From Bacteroidota bacterium (GTDB lineage: Bacteria; Bacteroidota; Bacteroidia; UKL13-3), in contig JANYDU010000033.1 of NCBI GenBank assembly GCA_025359805.1, positions 1-48,086 on the forward strand: a stretch of DNA of 48,086 nucleotides. Reading direction: 5' to 3'. The notes under the pieces were generated by a model. It was not told the DNA's origin. It did not search any database and saw only the letters and a list, made by a program, of their open reading frames with translations. Below are positions 1 to 7,255 of the stretch, one piece after another. Position 1 is the stretch's first letter, and every line of letters begins with the position of its first letter. Position numbers and translations under genes: made by a program.

Positions 1-1101
1 ATCAGTATCTTTAGCTATCACATCAAAACATAATGTATTACCTACACAAACAGACCAAGATGTTTTGGGTTGTGAAGGAATAGTTGGATCTGGGGGATTG
101 GTTGTGATACGAGGAGGATTATCAGGAGGACAAGAAAGTACCCACATCTGAATATCCCTTCGGGTAACACCTACCAATATAGGATTTCCATTGGCATCAT
201 ATCTCCATTGTTTAATTTCTACAGCCATTACACCAACAAGAGGAATACCAGAACCATTTACTGGGGTAAATGAAATATCACCCGATAATGGATCACAATG
301 AATACCTAATGGAAATGGTGCAGTTTTGGTACCATAATAAGGCATTGGAGCATCAAAGCTAAACGGAGCTGTATATGGGACAGATGCTCCAGCAGCTATT
401 AGTGAGGGAACAAATGCATAAGTTAAAGAATCATGATCTGGATCAACAGCTCCATTGTTAAAAACATAAGGCTGCCCACCACACATAATAGCAAATGGAT
501 CATTAGTAAATACTGGTGCATTGTTACAAGGAGAATTTGCTGCTGCACAACGATCAATAGTAGCTTCAACATAATATCCAGCCCAAGTAGCCCCAGTATT
601 AATTTCAGCACTTCGACAGCAGGTGCTCCAAGACACTTTAACCTTACAACATGAAGATGGTAAACTTCTTAAATCAACATTGCCTTCAAATACATATTTT
701 TCTATTCCTGGTGTATAAGTACCCGCTGCATAACATCCCATTCCTGCACAAATGCTTTTTGCTGTTGGACATAAGGGATTAACACCAATATCAGTTAAAC
801 TTGTAAGACTTAAAGTAACAGAACCTAAACTTGATCCAGTACAAGTCCCATCAGCACCAGCTAAATTAACACTTAATGAGCATGGAGAGCCACAAGTACC
901 TGAGCAAAGTGGAATACCTGAACATGTCCTATAAAAAACATAAGTAATATGGTAAACGCCTGCAACTCCTGTACACGAATATGTGATATCGCTACCGGCA
1001 ACGTGATCTGCAAGTGCATTATTATTAAAAGTAAATAACGATAATGTGCAAACTAAAAACAGATACTTTTTTGTCAAATATTTTTTAGCCGAAAATTTCA
1101 T
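1..1101 (-). CDS. Cys-rich secreted surface protein, N-terminal part (partial)
   Basis: The reading frame opens with ATG at 1101-1099 and stays open for 367 codons to the window edge, so the C-terminus is missing. A hydrophobic signal peptide covers residues about 10-32 and ends near ALADH. The mature start HVAGSDITYSC matches the opening of large Bacteroidota surface proteins that usually continue into PKD or Ig-like repeats and a gliding-motility/T9SS C-terminal domain; that continuation is inferred, not seen. About 16 cysteines, including two CC pairs, lie in the first ~210 mature residues, which suggests disulfides outside the cell. Around residues 200-330 comes a segment with NAPVFTNDP and DPDHDSLTY, resembling cadherin/Ig-like surface repeats. 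A promoter-like TATGTTTG lies just upstream on the same strand. Function unknown; adhesin or matrix protein is the likeliest role. Confidence 0.75.
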   Translation of the reverse strand, partial: MKFSAKKYLTKKYLFLVCTLSLFTFNNNALADHVAGSDITYSCTGVAGVYHITYVFYRTCSGIPLCSGTCGSPCSLSVNLAGADGTCTGSSLGSVTLSLTSLTDIGVNPLCPTAKSICAGMGCYAAGTYTPGIEKYVFEGNVDLRSLPSSCCKVKVSWSTCCRSAEINTGATWAGYYVEATIDRCAAANSPCNNAPVFTNDPFAIMCGGQPYVFNNGAVDPDHDSLTYAFVPSLIAAGASVPYTAPFSFDAPMPYYGTKTAPFPLGIHCDPLSGDISFTPVNGSGIPLVGVMAVEIKQWRYDANGNPILVGVTRRDIQMWVLSCPPDNPPRITTNPPDPTIPSQPKTSWSVCVGNTLCFDVIAKDTD

Positions 1102-1133
1102 TTATACCTTGATGTTTTATAAATTTTGGTATT

Positions 1134-1141
1134 CAAACATA
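1134..1141 (-). promoter_or_regulatory. Bacteroidota -7 element of the surface-protein gene
   Basis: On the minus strand this reads TATGTTTG, an exact match to the Bacteroidota -7 consensus TANNTTTG. It sits about 33 bases before the ATG at 1101. At the expected -33 position, 19 bases upstream, the triplet is TTA instead of TTG. Confidence 0.5.
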
Positions 1142-1286
1142 ATGCTCTATTTTCTTAAAATAATCTAAATAATGGATGTGTGATAAATTTTTAATGTGAA
1201 CAACTTTACGTAACGAAAAAAATATTTTCAAATCAATAAACAAAAGAACATTTTTAAATAATAAGAGAAACGTGCATTTTTGTTCA

Positions 1287-2978
1287 ATGCAAAAACAAAG
1301 TTATTGCTTAGTTTTTATTGCTTTTTGGTTAATGATTAGCTTCAAAGTAAAAGCTCAAAGTTCATATATCCCTTTGGGTTCATCAAGCATGCACATGCTT
1401 GATAGATTTGAAATAAAATCTGGAAGGTTAGCAGAGGCAACAGAATTTAACACAACCACAAAAGCGTATAAAAGAGATGCTATTGCAAAATATGTTGATA
1501 GTTTTAATTTAGTTGGAACAAATTTATCGAAACAAGATTTTTTTAACTTAAGCTATTTACAAAACGATAATTTTGAGTGGAGTAAAAGTGAAGCTACAAA
1601 AAGTGTAACGCCATTATTTAACAATGCTGTATATAAACACAAAGCAGCGTTTTATGATCATACTGAAAAAGATTTTAACATCATTATAAATCCTGTTACT
1701 TATTTACAATATGGGTACGATACCAGATTAAAAGAAACAGTCTCATTAAACAATAGAGGAATAGAAATACGAGGTTCAATAAAAGGAACAGTAAGTTTTT
1801 ATACTCAATTTAGTGATGAAATAAATCATACCAATAGCTGGGTAAGAGATTATTATCAAACAGATAGCGTGATTCCTGGTGCTGGATTTTTAAAGACTAC
1901 TGATAATAAAACATTTAATTATGGGCTTGCAAGTGGCTACATTAATATTCAGGCTGGAAAATATATTGATATACAGTTTGGCCATGGAAAAATATTTTTA
2001 GGAAATGGATACCGCACGTTTTATATGTCAGATTTTTCGAGAGATAATTTATACCTAAGAATAAACACCCGAATTTGGAAAATTAATTATACAAACATTT
2101 TTGGAGAAATGCTTAGATACACTACTGCAAATGAATCTAACTTACCCAAAAGAAGCTATTTTGCAACTACACACGCATCTATTAACTGTACAAAAAACTT
2201 TAATTTAGGTTTATTTCAAACCATCATTTTTCAAAGAGATAGCGGCTACTCAAATGGTGGATTCGATCCGCAATATTTAAATCCTATTATATTTTATAAG
2301 CCAATTGAAAATGGATTAAATAGCCCGGATAAAGCTATTTTAGGTATTGATTTTAAGTATAATTTTTTGAAGCACTTTTCTACTTACGGTCAATTTGTAA
2401 TTTCTGAATTTGTATTAAAAGAGGTATTGGCAAATACTGGTTGGTATGGCAATAAACAAGCTCTTCAATTGGGTTTAAAATACATTGATGTGTTTAATAT
2501 CAATAATCTCGATTTACAAATTGAATACAATCAAGCAAGGCCATATATGTATACCTCTTTTACAAAATTAGATGCCTATGTAAATTATAATCAAAACATG
2601 GCACATCCTATTGGAGCCAATTTTAGAGAACTTGTTTCTGTTTTAAGATATCAACCAATGAACAGATTGTTTTTAAAAGGTACAGCTATTTTTACCACCT
2701 ATGGAAATGATACCAATGGAAGTAATTGGGGGAAAAATATTGGATTAGATTATAAAACTAAACAACAAGAATATGGGAATGAAATTGGACAGGGCGTAAA
2801 AACTAATTTATATATTTTTGACATTACAAGTTCGTATATGATTAAACATAATATGTTTATTGATTTGCAATTTACATACAGAAAAACAGGAAGTGCAATG
2901 GCAATTTTTGATACGGAAACTTTACTTACAACTATTGCTTTTAGATGGAATATTGCGGAAAGAAGAAATGATTTTTAA
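1287..2978 (+). CDS. Outer-membrane beta-barrel protein, Wzi / RemB-like
   Basis: A protein of 563 residues with a signal peptide (hydrophobic core about residues 6-20, ending KAQS). The rest is rich in alternating aromatic and polar residues with N/Y/F-rich strands and ends in an aromatic residue after a strand, as beta-barrels do. The stretch GHGKIFLGNGYRTFYMSDFS, followed by repeated W/Y strands, resembles the Bacteroidota proteins annotated as capsule assembly Wzi-like or gliding motility RemB. It would sit in the outer membrane and may hold surface polysaccharide; this is inference. ATG at 1287 is preferred because it gives a clean signal peptide; a GTG at 1272 in the same frame would add five residues. 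Divergent from the preceding surface-protein gene; convergent with the next gene, with no gap. Confidence 0.6.
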   Translation: MQKQSYCLVFIAFWLMISFKVKAQSSYIPLGSSSMHMLDRFEIKSGRLAEATEFNTTTKAYKRDAIAKYVDSFNLVGTNLSKQDFFNLSYLQNDNFEWSKSEATKSVTPLFNNAVYKHKAAFYDHTEKDFNIIINPVTYLQYGYDTRLKETVSLNNRGIEIRGSIKGTVSFYTQFSDEINHTNSWVRDYYQTDSVIPGAGFLKTTDNKTFNYGLASGYINIQAGKYIDIQFGHGKIFLGNGYRTFYMSDFSRDNLYLRINTRIWKINYTNIFGEMLRYTTANESNLPKRSYFATTHASINCTKNFNLGLFQTIIFQRDSGYSNGGFDPQYLNPIIFYKPIENGLNSPDKAILGIDFKYNFLKHFSTYGQFVISEFVLKEVLANTGWYGNKQALQLGLKYIDVFNINNLDLQIEYNQARPYMYTSFTKLDAYVNYNQNMAHPIGANFRELVSVLRYQPMNRLFLKGTAIFTTYGNDTNGSNWGKNIGLDYKTKQQEYGNEIGQGVKTNLYIFDITSSYMIKHNMFIDLQFTYRKTGSAMAIFDTETLLTTIAFRWNIAERRNDF

Positions 2979-3698
2979 TTACGCTTCAAACTTTTCAATC
3001 AACTTTAAAAACACCTCAAAATCTTTTGGGTAAGGAGCAATTACCTCGTATTTTTTATCTTTAAATTCAAACTTTAATGAATACGCATGTAATGCCACTC
3101 GCTTCATCATGGGTTGTTCATTTTCAAATTTATTTACATTAAAGTTTCTTTTAAATTTAGATAGCATGGGCATGTGTCCGCCATAAGTTGTATCACTCAC
3201 AATAGGAAAATTTTGTGATGCCAAATGAATTCTAATTTGATGTAACCTACCAGTTATAGGTTTGCAAGCAAGTAATGTAAAATGACGAAACATTTTAAGA
3301 GTGGTAAAAAAAGTTTCAGCAGGTTTACCTTCTTGCATATCAACTTTTGCAGTTCCTTTTTTGGTAATTCCTAATGGAAGGTTGATGGGTTTATGTTCTA
3401 CATTTAATACTCCTTCAATAACCGCATGATACGTTTTGTCAATTCGCCTGGCTTCAAAATTCATTGCCATTTCACGATAGGCTTCTGCATTTTTTGCTAT
3501 TACCATAATGCCAGATGTTTCTTTATCTAACCGATGACATAATTGTAATTCGCTGTTATATTTTTTGGCTAATTTTATGATGCTATCTCCTACTCCATCT
3601 CGCTCATCAAGTGAAGAAATAAATGCAGGTTTATTAATAAATATTAAATCGTCATCTTCTTCAATGATGATATTTTTTAGTGCGTTATTTTTTTTCAT
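2979..3698 (-). CDS. RluA-family RNA pseudouridine synthase
   Basis: Isomerises uridine to pseudouridine in rRNA or tRNA. The family signature HRLDKETSG is present with the catalytic Asp at residue 58, followed by KTYHAVIEG and the substrate-side motif GRLHQIRIHLAS, then DTTYGG. At 239 residues it has the catalytic domain only and lacks the N-terminal S4 RNA-binding domain found in RluC/RluD, so the target base cannot be assigned. Start is the ATG at 3698. It stands alone, convergent with the upstream barrel gene and separated from the M13 peptidase by a 92-base gap that contains a perfect palindrome. Confidence 0.9.
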   Translation of the reverse strand: MKKNNALKNIIIEEDDDLIFINKPAFISSLDERDGVGDSIIKLAKKYNSELQLCHRLDKETSGIMVIAKNAEAYREMAMNFEARRIDKTYHAVIEGVLNVEHKPINLPLGITKKGTAKVDMQEGKPAETFFTTLKMFRHFTLLACKPITGRLHQIRIHLASQNFPIVSDTTYGGHMPMLSKFKRNFNVNKFENEQPMMKRVALHAYSLKFEFKDKKYEVIAPYPKDFEVFLKLIEKFEA

Positions 3699-3733
3699 GT
3701 AGATAATTTAAAAGAAAGTTGGCTATAAAAATT

Positions 3734-3759
3734 TAGAGACGTTGCATGCAACGTCTCTA
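3734..3759. repeat. 26-base perfect palindrome, terminator or dispersed repeat
   Basis: The two 13-base arms (GAGACGTTGCA core plus flanking TA) are perfect reverse complements with no spacer. The element lies between the stop of the M13 peptidase and the start of the pseudouridine synthase, both on the minus strand. On the minus strand it is followed by AAATTTTTATA, so it could terminate the peptidase transcript. Its GC content is well above the surroundings and its exact symmetry resembles small dispersed palindromes; copy number cannot be judged from this window. Confidence 0.8.
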
Positions 3760-3790
3760 TAAAATAACAACATAAATATAGCATTAAAAA

Positions 3791-5815
3791 TTACCAGATT
3801 TTTGCTCTGTCAGTTTCGGCAATAAACATTTTATCTCCTTGTTTAATTCCAAATGCACTATAAAATTGAGGCATATTTGAAAGCGGACCAAGCACTCTAA
3901 ATTTACCTGGTGAATGAGGATCTGTCATTACTTGTTGACGAAGATATTCAGGACGAGCATTGTTTTTCCATACCTGTGCAAAGCCAATAAAAAATCTTTG
4001 TTCAGGAGTAAAACCATCAATCGATTTTCTGCTTTTATCTTTCAAATACATTTGATAAGCATCGTAAGCAACTGTTAATCCTGCAAAATCTGCAATATTT
4101 TCACCAAGTGTTAATTCTCCATTTACAAATACTTTATCTTCTACTGCAAATTTATTGTATTGATTGACCAACACTTTTGTGCGCTCTTCAAATTTCTTTT
4201 TATCTTCTTCTGTCCACCAATTATTCATATTTCCTGTTGCATCAAATTTGCTTCCTTGATCATCAAAACCATGCGAAAACTCATGTCCAATTACGGCTCC
4301 AATTGCACCATAATTTGTAGCCTCATCAGCCTCAGGATTAAAAAATGGTGGTTGCATAATGGCTGCAGGAAAAACAATTTCATTCATTACAGGATTATAA
4401 TACGCATTAACTGTTTGCGGTAACATTTCCCATTCAGATTTGTCAATTGGCTTTTCTAATTTTTCAATCATTTCATTAAAAGCAAACTCATTAGCACGAT
4501 AAAAATTTTTTACATAACTATCCTTTTTAATATCCAAACGAGAATAGTCTTTCCATTTATCAGGGTAACCTAATTTACGGTTAAAAGAATTTAATTTTTC
4601 GATGGCTTTCTTTTTTGTTTCTTCACTCATCCAATCTAATTTTTCGATACGTACTTTAAAAGCATCGCGAAGATTATCTACCATTTTATTGATGCGTATT
4701 TTTGATTCAGGGCTTGATGCCACTTTAACATACTCTTGTGCAACAAGCTCACCAATTAAGTTATTTGCAGATGCCACAACTCTTTTCCATCTTGGTTTTT
4801 GCTCTTTAGTTCCTGTTAATGCTGTTCCATAAAAATCAAAAGATAACTTACTAATATTATCACTCACATAAGAAGTAGTACCATTAATCAATTTCCACTT
4901 TAAATACGTTTTCCAATTTTCTAAAGGCTCTATCTCAAAAGATTGATTTAATTGAGTAAAAAAATCAGGTTGAGCTACTATCATTTCTTTAGCATCATTA
5001 GGTTCAATTTTTATTTCACTAAAATAAAGTTGGAAATTAATTCTTGGATAAAATGCTTTTATATCTCCAAGAGAGCGTTTGTTATATTGCTTTTCCATGT
5101 TTCTTCTTTCTACACGAGTCATGCTTGCACGAGCCATTTCTGTTTCAATACGCATAATTACATCAGCAGTAAATATACCCTTATCCTCGCCATATTCCTT
5201 AAACATTTTTACAATATATTGTTTGTATTCTTCTCTTATTTTTTGAGATTTTTCATCTTCTTTAAAATAATAATCTCTATCTGGCAAACCCAATCCACCT
5301 TGTGCCAAGTAACTAATATATTGGTCGCTTTTCTTAATATCCTGACTCACATCAAATGAAAATAATGCAGCAATTCCTTTCTTATGAAATCTTGCAACAG
5401 ATCTAATCAAATCATCTTTATTGGCGATTTTTTGAATAAGATTAAAATCTTCAAATACGGGACTTCCACCATTATTTAATGTGGTTGAATCCATCGCCAT
5501 TTTATAAAAATCGCCAACTTTTTGGCGAGCAGATCCTGGAGCAGCTCCTTTGTCATTTGCCGCTGTTTCTAATATATTTTTCAACATTAAATTATTTCTT
5601 TCTGCAAGTACGTTAAAACTTGTCCAACGAGCTTCTGATGCTGGAACAGGGTTATTTTTACACCAAGTACCATTTGCATATTCGTAAAAATCATCATGTG
5701 GATTTGTTTTTATATCCATAGATGCAGTATCTACTCCTTTAAACATTTTTTTTGCAATAAATGCGGATGAAATTCCGGCAACTATTATTCCGGCTAATAC
5801 AATTTTCTTCTTCAT
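3791..5815 (-). CDS. M13 family zinc metallopeptidase (neprilysin/PepO-like)
   Basis: A 674-residue endopeptidase, the usual length for M13. The N-terminus is a hydrophobic export signal or membrane anchor (residues 4-22) without a lipobox, so it acts in the periplasm or outside. The start of the mature part, PHDDFYEYANGTW, is the M13 N-terminal signature. The zinc site is VIGHEFSHGFDD at about residues 503-514 (HExxH with catalytic Glu), and the third zinc ligand is in ENIADFAGL at about residue 571. The conserved C-terminal end CxxW is represented here by ETDRAKIW, without the Cys. These enzymes cleave peptides before hydrophobic residues. It is monocistronic. Confidence 0.93.
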   Translation of the reverse strand: MKKKIVLAGIIVAGISSAFIAKKMFKGVDTASMDIKTNPHDDFYEYANGTWCKNNPVPASEARWTSFNVLAERNNLMLKNILETAANDKGAAPGSARQKVGDFYKMAMDSTTLNNGGSPVFEDFNLIQKIANKDDLIRSVARFHKKGIAALFSFDVSQDIKKSDQYISYLAQGGLGLPDRDYYFKEDEKSQKIREEYKQYIVKMFKEYGEDKGIFTADVIMRIETEMARASMTRVERRNMEKQYNKRSLGDIKAFYPRINFQLYFSEIKIEPNDAKEMIVAQPDFFTQLNQSFEIEPLENWKTYLKWKLINGTTSYVSDNISKLSFDFYGTALTGTKEQKPRWKRVVASANNLIGELVAQEYVKVASSPESKIRINKMVDNLRDAFKVRIEKLDWMSEETKKKAIEKLNSFNRKLGYPDKWKDYSRLDIKKDSYVKNFYRANEFAFNEMIEKLEKPIDKSEWEMLPQTVNAYYNPVMNEIVFPAAIMQPPFFNPEADEATNYGAIGAVIGHEFSHGFDDQGSKFDATGNMNNWWTEEDKKKFEERTKVLVNQYNKFAVEDKVFVNGELTLGENIADFAGLTVAYDAYQMYLKDKSRKSIDGFTPEQRFFIGFAQVWKNNARPEYLRQQVMTDPHSPGKFRVLGPLSNMPQFYSAFGIKQGDKMFIAETDRAKIW

Positions 5816-6062
5816 TGATTATCTTATTTTTTGGAACTTCAATAATACAAATCGCTTTTAAATATTTAGCTATGAAAAAAAGGAAGCCCGAATACCGTGA
5901 AAGTTAACCTTATTAATACACCAATTCTTAAACAGATTACAAACAAGATATTTAATTCGAGCTCCTTTTAAAAACAAAAGTAGTTGTCTATCAACTGTTG
6001 AAAAAAGCATATTACATAGATGGAATATTTTTATTTAATATTGGTTGCCGTTTATCACACTC

Positions 6063-7121
6063 ATGCAATCTGAATATATCAAAGGACGAGGCTCCCAACT
6101 CAATACTGCAAACCGTTTTGCTAAACAAGAAGTGGTGCAAGAGCATTTGGAAGGACTTGATGAACCTTTAATAGATGAAGTGCATACGCAAGTATTTTTT
6201 GAGCATGCAAAAAAAATTGTCAATAAAATTGAAAGCCCTGATGTGGGAATGCAGTTTTCTGTAAATCCATACCAAGGTTGTGAACATGGATGTATTTATT
6301 GCTATGCGAGGAACTCACATCAATATTGGGGATTTAGTGCGGGCTTAGATTTTGAAAGTAAAATCATCGTTAAAAAAAATGCTGCCGAATTATTAGACAA
6401 AACTTTTGCTGATAAAAAATGGAAGCCTGCTGTCATTTCTCTTTCAGGAAATACAGATTGCTATCAACCCATAGAACGAAAATTTAAAATTACACGCAGC
6501 TTATTAGAGGTATGTTTAAAGTATAAAAATCCAGTAGGCATTATCACTAAAAATCAATTAGTGCTTCGTGATTTGGATATATTAATTGAACTCAATAAAC
6601 TAAATTTAGTGCAAGTATTTGTTACTATTACTTCGTTAAATGAAGACATAAGAATGAAGTTAGAACCTCGAACGGCAACTTATAAAAACAGGTTGAAAGT
6701 GATTGAGGAATTAAGCCAAAATGGAATTCCTGTTGGGGTAATGGTAGCTCCAATAATTCCGGGACTTACTAATTATGATATACCTAAAGTAATTGAAGCT
6801 GCTACCAATGCTGGTGCACACACTGCGGGTTATACCATTGTGAGATTGAATGGAGCCATTGCCGAATTATTTACAGATTGGGTGCGTAAAAATTACCCCG
6901 ATGCCGCTCATAAAATTTTAACTCAAATTGCCGATTGCCATGGTGAAAATTTGCATGATAGCCGATTTGGAAACCGAATGCGTGGTGATGGAAAAATGGC
7001 TGAAAGCATTAAACAACTTTTCACTATTTCACGTAAAAAATATATGGGTAATAAACCTAAATATGCTTTTAATTTAGATGCTTTTGAACGTCATGCAAAA
7101 GGGCAGCTAAATTTATTTTAA
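6063..7121 (+). CDS. PA0069-family radical SAM protein
   Basis: A 352-residue radical SAM enzyme. The cluster motif is CEHGCIYC with cysteines at residues 73, 77 and 80 (CX3CX2C), preceded by the family pattern VNPYQG and followed by YARNSH. The N-terminal KGRGSQLNTANRF is the hallmark of the PA0069/Rv2578c group, related to spore photoproduct lyase by sequence; the reaction is not known. The C-terminal half has the partial TIM-barrel strands (GIITKN, LVQVFVTIT, GVMVAPIIPG). ATG at 6063 is chosen because the family starts close to the KGRG motif; a TTG at 6045 would add six residues. The gene stands alone, 247 bases from the divergent peptidase gene. Confidence 0.88.
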   Translation: MQSEYIKGRGSQLNTANRFAKQEVVQEHLEGLDEPLIDEVHTQVFFEHAKKIVNKIESPDVGMQFSVNPYQGCEHGCIYCYARNSHQYWGFSAGLDFESKIIVKKNAAELLDKTFADKKWKPAVISLSGNTDCYQPIERKFKITRSLLEVCLKYKNPVGIITKNQLVLRDLDILIELNKLNLVQVFVTITSLNEDIRMKLEPRTATYKNRLKVIEELSQNGIPVGVMVAPIIPGLTNYDIPKVIEAATNAGAHTAGYTIVRLNGAIAELFTDWVRKNYPDAAHKILTQIADCHGENLHDSRFGNRMRGDGKMAESIKQLFTISRKKYMGNKPKYAFNLDAFERHAKGQLNLF

Positions 7122-7255
7122 ATCCTTTTTCTCAATATTTTTACCTCTCAAAATAATAATTAAGCGTGAATTCCAAACAGTTGTAGTGTGCATAAAACGT
7201 AGATAACTGCTAAACAGCATTGAGTATTTTGCTTGCATAAATAGTTTTAAAACTC

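Noticed and set aside
433..934. Plus-strand open frames over the left-edge gene
   Set aside because: They are antisense to the Cys-rich surface protein, whose frame is open over 367 codons with a signal peptide.
4952..5359. Plus-strand open frame of 135 codons within the M13 peptidase gene
   Set aside because: It is antisense to a clear M13 peptidase, rich in F, H, S and I as expected for a reversed AT-rich gene, and has no start context.
5872..5907. Eleven-codon open frame in the gap before the radical SAM gene
   Set aside because: Too short to support; no conserved feature or promoter match is seen. The 5816-6062 gap otherwise shows only a small weak hairpin near 5981-5996.
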